Assembly (NCBI RefSeq): GCF_034092415.1
Contig: NZ_CP139304.1
Span: 914,001 to 978,000 of the forward strand
DNA from: Prochlorococcus sp. MIT 1341
GTDB lineage: Bacteria; Cyanobacteriota; Cyanobacteriia; PCC-6307; Cyanobiaceae
Reading direction: 5' to 3'
DNA length: 64,000 nt
In this document: positions 56,932 to 64,000 of the stretch, piece after piece
Position numbering within the stretch: position 1 is the first letter of the stretch
Layout: every line of letters begins with the position of its first letter
Made by a program: the position numbers and the translations under genes
Notes under the pieces: generated by a model
Seen by the model: the letters and a program-made list of their open reading frames with translations, nothing else
The model's database searches: none
What the model was told of the DNA's origin: nothing

Positions 56932-57722
56932 GGTATAGAAGACTCTGTATTTAAAATTGTTTTCGCCATCTCAAAGTCTTCTAAAGTGTCAATAGAGAAC
57001 GTAGAAGTTGGTGAATAGGGAGATAAAATATGTATATCTGCTTCTATAGCTCTCATAAGCTCAATATCTTCTAATTTCTCTAGATGTGACTGAGGTGACT
57101 GAGAATAGTAGATGAGGGCAGAACGATTAAATCCTATTACTGATAGATGTTTTTTGTAAGAGCTTGGGACTAAATCAGGTGATGGTTTATGAATGTAAGG
57201 TATAGGATATCTGCTCATATATAAAACTCTGCCCTCTTTGTCAGTAACTATCTTAACTGTACTTTCTCTAGAGGCTTCATCTTCACCAATAATTTGATGA
57301 GGAACAACTATAACTGGATCGGATTTATGCTTATCCATAAGTTCTTCAAGACTATTCAAAACCAGCTTAATCATGCTCGAAGACACAAAAGGTTCATCCC
57401 CCTGAACATCTATTATAAATTTTGCATTAATTTCATATCGGTCAAGACATTCACTAATCCTTTCTGTGCCATTCTTATGGCCCTCACTTGTAAGTAAACA
57501 TGGTATGTTCAGATTATTTAGGTGTCTTTGAATTTCCAGGGAATCAGTACAAACAAAAATAGAAGAACTATCTATTCTCAAATCAGAAAGGGCTTTATAA
57601 GTATTTTCATATACCATTTGAATTAATGTCTTATCACCACTCAATACTCGTAAAGCTTTTTTAGAAAGTCGCCTTGAATTTAATCTACAAGGTATAAGAA
57701 CCACAAGCTCTTTTCTATCCAT
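56928..57722 (-). CDS. KdsB-like CMP-sugar cytidylyltransferase
   Basis: About 265 residues from ATG 57722 (MDRKELVVLIPC), with an SD GGAGG ten bases upstream and an 8-base overlap with the SDR gene. CTP-transferase signatures: LIPCRLNSRRLSKKALRVLS, VCTDSLEIQRHL, DVQGDEPFVSSSMI and YMSRYPIPYI. This is the CMP-Kdo synthetase fold; the substrate need not be Kdo. It overlaps the cyclase start by four bases (ATGA). Confidence 0.82.
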   Translation of the reverse strand: MDRKELVVLIPCRLNSRRLSKKALRVLSGDKTLIQMVYENTYKALSDLRIDSSSIFVCTDSLEIQRHLNNLNIPCLLTSEGHKNGTERISECLDRYEINAKFIIDVQGDEPFVSSSMIKLVLNSLEELMDKHKSDPVIVVPHQIIGEDEASRESTVKIVTDKEGRVLYMSRYPIPYIHKPSPDLVPSSYKKHLSVIGFNRSALIYYSQSPQSHLEKLEDIELMRAIEADIHILSPYSPTSTFSIDTLEDFEMAKTILNTESSIP

Positions 57723-58446
57723 TGGCTGTCCAACCTCCATCCACTGTGAACACTTGAGCTTGAATATATGATGCATCCTCACTCAAAAGAAACTTAATCA
57801 CTTTGGATATTTCAGAACACTCTGCCCATCTAGCTGATGGGATTCTACTTAAAGTCCAATCATATAGTTGATGATTATCCTTCTTAAATTTTTCCTCATA
57901 TGATGAGCGTGTAAATCCTGGTGAGATTGCATTAAATCTACTTTCTGGAAATCTTAGAGAAATAGATCTGATAAGTGATTCAGAAGCAGATTTAGTCGCC
58001 CCATAGTCGTCAAGATCGATAAAACCTGTAGAAGCTACAATAGAAGAAACATAAACAAGAGATATCCCTTTAATGATATTTTTATCAATCAGTACTTTTA
58101 TAAGAGTTCTTAATGCAAAGTAATTAACTTTCCAAAGATAAGATAGTCGTTCAGCCTTGATCCTTTCAAGGTTCTCACGACAGCGAACTCCTGCATTTAT
58201 TACAAACTTATTAGGGTATGAATAGAATTTCTTATAGCTTAAACTAATTGCTGAAGTGAGAACTTTCTCTTCTGAGCTATCTCCTTTTATTAATAATAAC
58301 CTATCAGCAAAGGGTTCTAACTTTTCAAAGTCCTGTATATCAGAGCGATATATTCCGACAATGCTACTTCCTGGTTCACAAAGAAGAACATCGATTAGAT
58401 TTCTCCCAATTCCCTTGCCAATACCAGTTACAAAAAATATTGTCAT
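57715..58446 (-). CDS. Short-chain dehydrogenase/reductase
   Basis: A 243-residue SDR. GIGKGIGRNLIDVLL at the N-terminus binds NAD(P), INAGVR equals the NNAG motif, YVSSIVASTGFIDLDDYGATKS contains the catalytic Ser and YxxxK-type Tyr-Lys (YGATK), and INSPG-like AISPGFTRSS follows. C-terminus INKV..VDGGW. Overlaps the epimerase gene by four bases and the KdsB-like gene by 8. Confidence 0.85.
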   Translation of the reverse strand: MTIFFVTGIGKGIGRNLIDVLLCEPGSSIVGIYRSDIQDFEKLEPFADRLLLIKGDSSEEKVLTSAISLSYKKFYSYPNKFVINAGVRCRENLERIKAERLSYLWKVNYFALRTLIKVLIDKNIIKGISLVYVSSIVASTGFIDLDDYGATKSASESLIRSISLRFPESRFNAISPGFTRSSYEEKFKKDNHQLYDWTLSRIPSARWAECSEISKVIKFLLSEDASYIQAQVFTVDGGWTANG

Positions 58447-59420
58447 CGGCAGCTATAATACTCGTTGCTTGCAATTGATTCGATCATAGTTTTTATACCA
58501 TACTTAAGATCTATTTCTGCTTCTATACTTGTAATGCTAATTAGTTTAGAGGCATCCCCTAACATATTGTCAATATCTCCAGGTGTACCCTTTTTTGTCT
58601 CATAGGTAATGTGATTACCTAATAACATTTGAATATTTTGAATTACCTCTAAGACTGTATATTTTCTGCCAGTACAAATATTTAATACCTCACCAAAAGT
58701 CTTGGGATTCCCCTCAATGGCCCTCAAAAATCTAAGTACATCATAAATATGAACAAAATCTCTACTCCTATCAAGACTCCCTTTGATAATAATATGTTCT
58801 TTTTCTAAAGCCTGCGCAAGGTATATAGAAAGCATTCCTTGGCTTAAGTTTGATAGATTTTGTCCTGGACCATATATATTAAATAAACGTAAGCTAGTGG
58901 TCTTGACTCCAAGCTTATGAAATTCCTTGAGATAATCTTCACTAGCTTTTTTCCCAATTGCATAAAAATTAGATCCATCCCTATTTGAATTCTCTGATTT
59001 AGGCATGGGTGGGTTCCCACCATAAACAGACATAGAACTTGCATATATCAAATGGGAGTCTGAATTTATACACTTTTCCAATATTCTAACTGTAGATTCA
59101 GTGTTAGTCCTTAGATCATATAAAGGATCTTTATATGATATCTCAACAGAACTTTGTCCGGCAAAATGATATATCAGATCATAAGGTTCATCAAATAGAA
59201 AACCTATATCATCTTTACCACAATCGAGTTGATGAAATTCTGCCGAGTCAGGGATATTTCTCAGGTCACCGGTTTTCAGGTTATCTACAACACTAACGGA
59301 AAATCCCCTAGACAAAAGATCTCTCACTATATGGCCTCCGATAAAACCGGCACCCCCCGTAACTAGAGCTCGCGATATTGCCACCAATAAAATGTTAACT
59401 GGATAGAAATTATAAAACAT
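58443..59420 (-). CDS. NAD-dependent sugar-nucleotide epimerase/dehydratase
   Basis: A 325-residue extended SDR. NAD-binding VTGGAGFIGGHIV around 20-32, YHFAGQSSVEISYKDPL, YASSMSVYGG and YAIGKKASEDYL (YxxxK) then LRLFNIYGPGQNLSNL match UDP-glucose 4-epimerase-type enzymes. The first codons to about residue 12 are unusual and a TTG at 59387 or GTG at 59384 are alternative starts. It is the first gene of the minus-strand surface operon. Confidence 0.85.
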   Translation of the reverse strand: MFYNFYPVNILLVAISRALVTGGAGFIGGHIVRDLLSRGFSVSVVDNLKTGDLRNIPDSAEFHQLDCGKDDIGFLFDEPYDLIYHFAGQSSVEISYKDPLYDLRTNTESTVRILEKCINSDSHLIYASSMSVYGGNPPMPKSENSNRDGSNFYAIGKKASEDYLKEFHKLGVKTTSLRLFNIYGPGQNLSNLSQGMLSIYLAQALEKEHIIIKGSLDRSRDFVHIYDVLRFLRAIEGNPKTFGEVLNICTGRKYTVLEVIQNIQMLLGNHITYETKKGTPGDIDNMLGDASKLISITSIEAEIDLKYGIKTMIESIASNEYYSCR

Positions 59421-59819
59421 TACGCATTTTCGATGCCTTATTAAGACATCTTGTTCTCATTTAACATCAATCCAACCGTTGAATCATGAAACTGAACTGC
59501 CAAAATCTTCATTGATTCAACCTTTTATCCTAAATTGACTTAAATGTATAAGTGACTCCTATAAAACTCTTATCTAATCTTATTTTAGTTCAATATTGTA
59601 CTCTAAAAATTGGAATCAAACTGATCTAGATTTGGCTTGTGATGAACTGATTCCTCTACTGCTCCTACAAGCTCATAAGGAACTAAATGAATAGTTTGAT
59701 ATTGTTTGCTGAGTCTTATGCCATGTCTCCTAGCAGAGTCAAAGGAGCAATTCAAAAACTTGGTGTACTAATAGAACAACATCAGATATTTGCGGATAAA
59801 ACTCATGCTAAATAGTCGA
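59421..59819. other. Gap between surface operon and ssrA, with a short coding relic
   Basis: The first 200 bases are AT rich with no coding signal. Two overlapping short frames follow: one ending ACDELIPLLLLQAHKELNE at about 59695 and a 42-codon one from ATG 59687 (separate entry). The promoter of the epimerase gene must lie near 59421-59500. Confidence 0.5.
59687..59815 (+). CDS. 42-residue frame next to ssrA, probably a relic
   Basis: Starts MNSLILFAESYAMSPSRVKG and ends at TAG 59813-59815, just where the tmRNA coding piece ends on the other strand. Composition is protein-like and helical, but it is short, overlaps the preceding fragment by an ATGAATAG and has no recognised family. A fragment of a mobile-element or phage gene is possible. 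Confidence 0.3.
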   Translation: MNSLILFAESYAMSPSRVKGAIQKLGVLIEQHQIFADKTHAK

Positions 59820-60134
59820 GCACGGCCTGAACATCCAAATCCAAGTGAGTTTGAGGGGCCTCACAGCCCCCATGGATCATTTGGGTGATAAGGCTGATCT
59901 AACCCCATCTCCCCTAAGGGTCAGGCAGCAACAGGGGCTGACTGACGGGAGAAACGAACGATGTTGTTCGCTGTTACGTATTTGCCCTAACCGAGCAGGC
60001 TTCAGTCACCCTCCTGATACCCCGTCGAAACCATTACAGCCCCAAAAAAATTTATGGAGCTGAGCGGAATCGAACCGCTGTCCGAGATATTGGTGTGAAT
60101 CACCTAGTTCATCAAATGATGAACTAGGTGATTC
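59820..60134 (-). ncRNA. ssrA: Circularly permuted two-piece tmRNA
   Basis: On the minus strand the acceptor piece comes first: hairpin, then T arm ACAGCGGTTCGATTCCGCT and acceptor strand CAGCTCCA ending at 60055 (CCA not encoded). After an 11-base spacer of mostly T, the coding piece starts at 60043 with GGGGCTGTAATGGTTTCGAC, whose first seven bases pair with CAGCTCC. GGGGTAT can pair with ATATCTC of the acceptor piece (helix P2). The tag frame at 59971-59921 encodes ANNIVRFSRQSAPVAA then a stop. Ends at 59820 and 60134 are approximate. tmRNA with SmpB rescues stalled ribosomes. Confidence 0.92.
60097..60134 (-). repeat. 18-bp hairpin at the 5' edge of the tmRNA acceptor piece
   Basis: Arms 60097-60114 and 60117-60134 are exact reverse complements around a two-base loop. 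In the transcript it precedes the P2 strand ATATCTC directly, so it may protect or define the 5' end of the acceptor RNA, or act as a terminator for transcription coming from the other side. Confidence 0.75.
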
Positions 60135-60214
60135 TGGCAGGTTAGTGATTGTTTTGCTCTAGTTTGCTCAGATACAAATTCGGCAAAAGCAGTGGATCTG
60201 CTTTAGTGGACTGC

Positions 60215-61339
60215 ATGAGAGCATTAGCAGTACTCCCACAGGGATTAGAAGCGCTTGGTGCCGAAGAACTCCAATTATTAGGGGCCAAAAATGTTAATCA
60301 ATTAAGAAGGAGTGTCTCATTTACAGCAGACCCAGCCTGCTTATACAAAATTTACTTGCGTGCTCGCTTACCATTCAGAATTTTAAGAGAAATTGCTCGC
60401 TTTAATTGCAATAGTCCCAATACTCTGTATCACAAAATACAAACAGTTTTTGATTGGGAAAAATGGCTACATCCTTCTCTAAGCTTCAGAGTGGATGTTT
60501 CAGGCAAAAACAAAGGACTCAATCATACTCACTACACAGCATTGCAAGTTAAAAATGCTCTGGTTGACCTCCAACGAAAGATGTGGGGTGAGCGATCATT
60601 AATCAATACACAATCGCCTGACCTTTGTCTTCATCTTCACTTGGGAGAAATTGATTCAATCCTCAGTCTAGATGGATCACAACATAGTCTTCATAAACGA
60701 GGTTATAGGTCTGCCATGGGAGTTGCGCCAATTAAAGAGAACTTAGCTGCAGGATTAATCAAATTAAGTGAATGGAATAATTCAACGCCATTAATTGATC
60801 CAATGTGTGGGTCAGGAACTCTGCTAATTGAAGCAGTTTCCATGGCAATTGATTTAGCTCCAGGTATCTCTCGTAACTTGATAGTAAAAAAATGGGCTGA
60901 TTTCAACTTGAAAATATGGGAAGAAGAAAAAATGAAAGTTTTGGTTAAAAAATATCCCCAACCATCCTTAGCAAAGGTTATTGGTATTGAAAAGAACCCA
61001 GAGATAGCACTTCAAGCAAAAGCAAATATAAAGGCAGCAGGCCTAGAGAAATATATAACCATTATAAATAAGGATTTTGACCAGATTAATCTTCCTGATT
61101 CTGCAGGTTTAATTGTATGCAATCCACCCTATGGGAAAAGAACTGGACAAAATGAAGATCTATCTATTCTATATAAAAAACTTGGATGCTTTCTTAAACA
61201 AAAAGCATCCGGCTGGCAATTTTGGCTGCTTTGTGGTGACCGTTCTCTAAGCAGTTTCTTAAAGCTTAAGTGCTCCAGGCGTATACCCATTAACAATGGA
61301 GGCATTGATTGTCGTTGGCTTAAATACGAGATCAAGTAG
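60215..61339 (+). CDS. RlmL-like THUMP-domain RNA methyltransferase
   Basis: About 374 residues from ATG 60215 (MRALAVLPQGLEALGAEEL). An N-terminal ferredoxin-like/THUMP region (RARLPFRILREIARF, about 60-150) and a Rossmann domain with DPMCGSGTLLIEA and the NPPY motif (IVCNPPYGKRTG) as in N2-guanine RNA methyltransferases (RlmL/K, TrmN types). The likely target is 23S rRNA G2445. The 80-bp gap from ssrA is where both promoters must lie. Confidence 0.85.
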   Translation: MRALAVLPQGLEALGAEELQLLGAKNVNQLRRSVSFTADPACLYKIYLRARLPFRILREIARFNCNSPNTLYHKIQTVFDWEKWLHPSLSFRVDVSGKNKGLNHTHYTALQVKNALVDLQRKMWGERSLINTQSPDLCLHLHLGEIDSILSLDGSQHSLHKRGYRSAMGVAPIKENLAAGLIKLSEWNNSTPLIDPMCGSGTLLIEAVSMAIDLAPGISRNLIVKKWADFNLKIWEEEKMKVLVKKYPQPSLAKVIGIEKNPEIALQAKANIKAAGLEKYITIINKDFDQINLPDSAGLIVCNPPYGKRTGQNEDLSILYKKLGCFLKQKASGWQFWLLCGDRSLSSFLKLKCSRRIPINNGGIDCRWLKYEIK

Positions 61340-61340
61340 C

Positions 61341-61727
61341 TCAAGGACGTCCCATTACGGCCTTTGTCGTACGAGACAAGCCTTCAAGAGTTTCTGGCAG
61401 ATAAGGTCCCTTAGCAAGATTGCCACCAATTCTCAAGCTCACACCAGCAAAAAAAACATCAGCAAGTGCAACAAGTGACAATGAAGAAACCCAATTCCAA
61501 CCAAAAGTAGCTTGCATCCAAATTACAAGCGCCACTTCTAAAGCAAATAAAGCCAATAACATTAAAAATCCACCCATTGCCAGAAAAACGCCACCACTAA
61601 TTAATCGACGCTTCTCTCTATCGACTTCTTGCAGTGCAATACGCACATGTAAATCCATCACAGACCCAGCCAAGGCTGTGACACGAGCAGCTGCACCTAA
61701 TCCACTTGGACGATTGGGATTACTCAT
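61341..61727 (-). CDS. Holin superfamily III-like (Holin-X) membrane protein
   Basis: A 128-residue protein with two membrane helices (about 48-68, LAMGGFLMLLALFALEVALVI, and 78-96) and a polar N-terminal amphipathic helix, matching the PF07332 type found widely in cyanobacteria outside phage context. Its start codon overlaps the preceding gene's stop by one base; the two clearly form a unit. Not likely to be a lysis holin here. Confidence 0.6.
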   Translation of the reverse strand: MSNPNRPSGLGAAARVTALAGSVMDLHVRIALQEVDREKRRLISGGVFLAMGGFLMLLALFALEVALVIWMQATFGWNWVSSLSLVALADVFFAGVSLRIGGNLAKGPYLPETLEGLSRTTKAVMGRP

Positions 61728-62215
61728 TAGCTTCTACGACCTCCAGAAAGAATTATTCCTGCGAATAACCCAATTCCACATGCAACACATAAAGCAAGCA
61801 GAGGTCGAGCACGAACAGGCCTTTCTATTCGAGGCCGAAGGGTAGTGTTTAAGTCATCGAGAAGCTCTTCTAAACGCTTTTCAAGAGGTTCTAGGCTGTC
61901 TGCGAAGTCACGAGTCCTTTCCCCTGCAGTTTCAATTAACTCTTCAAGCTGCTCTCGGACCCTGTTAGTTGAGCTATTTGATGATTGGTCAGATAAGACT
62001 CGAACCATCTCGTCAAAGCTGCCTCTAGTAGCCTCAAGAGTCTGCTTGGCTACATCCGGCCAACGTTCTTGAATCCTTGGCAAGAGGCTTTCGAAACGAT
62101 CAGCAAATGACTGTTCAGAAAAACTTGTCTTTGGCGATGGAGCCGCCTCTACTGAGGCCTGAGGATCTAGCGGTGAGGAATTCGTAGATTCCATTTGATC
62201 CATTTGATTATTCAA
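61727..62215 (-). CDS. Membrane-anchored coiled-coil protein (DUF883/YqjD-like)
   Basis: A 162-residue protein: a long amphipathic coiled coil (about 45-130, RVREQLEELIETAGERTRDF, LEKRLEELLDDLNTTL) and a C-terminal membrane helix RPLLALCVACGIGLFAGIIL. This is the architecture of the YqjD/ElaB (DUF883) membrane-anchored ribosome-binding proteins, but the coiled coil is much longer, so the relation is tentative. It is the upstream partner of the holin-like gene, as yqjD is of yqjE. Confidence 0.55.
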   Translation of the reverse strand: MNNQMDQMESTNSSPLDPQASVEAAPSPKTSFSEQSFADRFESLLPRIQERWPDVAKQTLEATRGSFDEMVRVLSDQSSNSSTNRVREQLEELIETAGERTRDFADSLEPLEKRLEELLDDLNTTLRPRIERPVRARPLLALCVACGIGLFAGIILSGGRRS

Positions 62216-62349
62216 AGCCTAGAGAGATATTTGCAACAAAGAAACCCCTTGCTTTCGTTTTGCTTCCAAGACAAAACAATAGTTCTTGACTCAAATAGAG
62301 GCGTTAAGTTCCCCTAAGAATCAAGTCCATGGGCTACCGATGAAACTAA

Positions 62350-62571
62350 GTGAAAAGTTCATTTATCTTCAAGCTTATCGCCAAAGAAATACCTCTAGTG
62401 CTAAAAGTTTGCAGAACTAACCCAATTTCACTCATGGAAGTCGGATTGTCTGCACTGTTTTTTGCTTCAAGCATGCTGCCTAACACGAATCAACAGATGG
62501 GGGTCGCTTTTGCTGGTGCTGCAGGACTTCTAGCTATTGCATTGTGGTTTACCAGGCCCTCGAAAACCTAA
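62350..62571 (+). CDS. Small membrane protein, function unknown
   Basis: A 73-residue protein from GTG 62350 with two hydrophobic helices (SLMEVGLSALFFASSML and GVAFAGAAGLLAIALWF) joined by a short polar loop. No family recognised. Lies between the membrane pair and the AT-rich gap, without close neighbours. Confidence 0.5.
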   Translation: MKSSFIFKLIAKEIPLVLKVCRTNPISLMEVGLSALFFASSMLPNTNQQMGVAFAGAAGLLAIALWFTRPSKT

Positions 62572-63197
62572 GGGGAACGCATTAAATCAACTTCTAAGAA
62601 TTAAGCCAGAGCTGTCTTTATTTTTATCAAGGACCTCCGCACGAGGTTGTTGATTAAATTTTTATATTTACTTGTCTCACTCACCTAGGTTTTAGGTGAA
62701 ATTTTTTAAATTCTCTTACTTGCTTAAAAGAGCTCTTCCATTGTCTATTAATTGTGAGAATAAATTACCCCATAGACCCATTGCTTAATGTCGCCTTGAA
62801 AGTGAAAAAGCTTATAACAACAATTCAAGTATATGAAGACATATTTACACTAAGCGCATTGGCTCAAGGGCTATTGCAATTACATTAACAAAAAAGCGTC
62901 ATGTTCCAATGGAAGCAATAGAGAAAAGCGGAAGCTGAAGTAATTTTCATCACCAAATCTATTGGCTTAGAATAACCATTATGACGTATTGACTTTAGCT
63001 TAATCAAGAAGCTAATCTACAAGATAAATCACCTTTTCTTGATTACTTAACTCCTCTAATTACCCCTTTAAGCTTGCAATAGTAAAAACAATGCGTTTTC
63101 TTTTAGCAAATTAACCTTACAAGGTTAATTACAAAAGGAAAGGAAATCTTATATATTTGAATCAATATATTGAAAAATTTATTTCCGCAAATTCCTA
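62572..63197. other. 626-bp AT-rich gap without a convincing gene
   Basis: Several short open stretches but none with convincing length or composition. Small inverted repeats are visible: TCACCTA/TAGGTGA near 62685-62700 and AATTAACCTT/AAGGTTAATT at 63109-63130 (10-bp arms, 2-base loop), the latter about 70 bases before the next gene start and a possible operator. Confidence 0.45.
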
Positions 63198-63584
63198 ATG
63201 ATTATCAAATCAAATAGATGGGTGATTCTAGAGCACCTGGAAGATCCCAATGATCCAATTGGAAGACACTTTGATCTTCTCCTCGAAGATGGCACAAGTT
63301 GTCGCAGTTGGCGACTGAAAACCCTCCCTTCAAAAGAATCTCAGTACGTTCAATGCACTCTTCTGCCATCCCATAATCTCAAGTGGCTAGACATAGATGA
63401 AAGTGTGGTTTCAGGAGGTCGAGGGAAAGCAAAACGATTCCTTACAGGTATTTACAAGGGATTTCTGCCAAATGATAGATCTAAGCCTCTCAGGATTCAT
63501 CTGGAAGGCAAGGAATGGCAAGGGTTTCTGGAAATTGACAAAATAATTAGTCGCCTATCAACCACAACACAAGGTCTCCCCTAA
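63198..63584 (+). CDS. LigD 3'-phosphoesterase-domain-like protein
   Basis: A 128-residue protein starting at ATG 63198. RWVILEHLEDPNDPIGRHFD followed by LLLEDGTSCRSWRLK strongly resembles the H..H.D.RLE metal site of the LigD phosphoesterase domain (PF13298 type), which trims 3'-phosphates and ribonucleotides in end joining. Free-standing short versions occur in several bacteria. Family by pattern recognition only. It is just upstream of smc. Confidence 0.5.
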   Translation: MIIKSNRWVILEHLEDPNDPIGRHFDLLLEDGTSCRSWRLKTLPSKESQYVQCTLLPSHNLKWLDIDESVVSGGRGKAKRFLTGIYKGFLPNDRSKPLRIHLEGKEWQGFLEIDKIISRLSTTTQGLP

Positions 63585-63652
63585 CAACAATGATCAGTCT
63601 TGAGTTTCTCGAAAAGTTCGCTAATCTTCGACAGCTCACAGGCTGAGTCCTG

Positions 63653-64000
63653 TTGGTTTACATAAATCAAGTCGGGCTAACGAATTTCAAATCCTTCGGG
63701 GGGTCAATGACCATACCCCTCGAGGAAAATTTCACTGTGGTTACTGGTCCGAATGGATCAGGTAAAAGCAATATTCTTGATGGAGTCCTCTTCTGCCTTG
63801 GGTTAGCAACAAGCAGAGGAATGAGAGCCGATAGACTGCCTGACCTTGTCAATAGCAATGTTTTACGTGATGGCAAATCGGCAGAAACCCTGGTAAGTGT
63901 TCGATTTGATCTCACTGATTGGCAGCCAGATTTAGCCGAAGAAGGATTAGAGGCTCCTAAGGATGGGCCTTGGATTAAAAAGGGACAGAAAGAATGGACT
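63653..64000 (+). CDS. smc: Chromosome partition protein Smc (N-terminal part)
   Basis: A frame from TTG 63653 ([17 protein letters not shown]) continuing past the right edge. It has the SMC N-terminal FKSFGG, the Walker [21 protein letters not shown] and [12 protein letters not shown] proteins form the condensin ring with ScpA/ScpB for chromosome segregation. Only about 116 residues are visible; the ABC signature and hinge lie outside. Confidence 0.9.
   Translation, partial: MVYINQVGLTNFKSFGGSMTIPLEENFTVVTGPNGSGKSNILDGVLFCLGLATSRGMRADRLPDLVNSNVLRDGKSAETLVSVRFDLTDWQPDLAEEGLEAPKDGPWIKKGQKEWT

Larger units (their letters stand above)
45126..59420. other. Accessory cell-surface gene region (probable genomic island)
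   Basis: Fourteen kilobases of visibly more AT-rich sequence with surface-polysaccharide genes, genes of unknown family and a recent repeat-flanked insertion, between conserved core genes on one side and the ssrA gene on the other. No transposase, integrase or att duplication was found, so its mobile nature is inferred from content and context. Confidence 0.6.

Noticed and set aside
45126-59420. Mobile element (transposase or integrase) in the accessory region
   Set aside because: No transposase, integrase, terminal inverted repeats or target duplications were found; the 554-bp repeats are copies of resident genes.
59845-60063. 72-codon plus-strand frame
   Set aside because: It lies over the permuted tmRNA, whose structure and tag explain the sequence fully.
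61341-62215. Phage lysis cassette (holin)
   Set aside because: The holin-like gene is paired with a DUF883-like membrane protein and surrounded by core genes, with no endolysin or phage structural gene.

Overview
The window comes from a marine picocyanobacterium, most probably a low-GC, low-light type Prochlorococcus (strain-level placement is inference). Directly visible support: oxygenic photosynthesis and carotenoid genes (psbO, crtR), the cyanobacterial nitrogen regulator ntcA, a bicarbonate-uptake cluster (BicA-like, SbtA, SbtB), a CP12-like peptide, several cyanobacteria-only families (Ycf20/DUF565, DUF2555, DUF3177, DUF2301, DUF3084), short intergenic gaps, and a circularly permuted two-piece tmRNA with the tag ANNIVRFSRQSAPVAA, an arrangement known from marine picocyanobacteria.

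Layout. 1-44 kb is core chromosome: DUF3084 protein, ntcA, rph, a corrinoid-adenosyltransferase-like protein, dcd-thyX (dTMP supply), a thioredoxin-like protein, lytic transglycosylase, glmM, an IctB-type membrane protein, trmB, ileS, tRNA-Leu, crtR, gatC, pyrB, tRNA-Ala, coaBC, psbO, sat, ftsH, eda, aroC, a CP12-like gene, obgE, mutS2, hemB, a DnaJ, then bicA-sbtA-sbtB and a thioredoxin-reductase-like flavoprotein. Most genes stand alone or in pairs; four-base overlaps and long perfect intergenic hairpins recur.

45.1-59.4 kb is an AT-rich accessory region of cell-surface genes: an unknown membrane protein with an 18-bp tandem repeat, a secreted amidase, a glycosyltransferase, a CDP-sugar operon (rfbG, an RmlC-like gene, rfbF, a DegT aminotransferase), and on the minus strand an operon of epimerase, SDR, KdsB-like cytidylyltransferase, dehydroquinate-synthase-like cyclase and a probable transferase. 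That second operon has been split: a 2,041-bp cassette (TylF-type methyltransferase plus 2-oxoglutarate/iron oxygenase) lies between two 554-bp, about 99.5% identical direct repeats, leaving one intact cyclase gene and one truncated copy. This is the signature of a single-crossover integration and is the most striking structure here. The region abuts the permuted ssrA gene, a known type of island integration site.

60-64 kb returns to core genes: an RlmL-like RNA methyltransferase, a holin-III-like/DUF883-like membrane pair, small proteins, and the start of smc.

Functionally the core genes serve nucleotide, cofactor, sulfur, nitrogen and inorganic-carbon metabolism, while the accessory region probably sets the cell-surface polysaccharide and hence phage and grazer recognition. 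All functional assignments are by motif reading without database searches.
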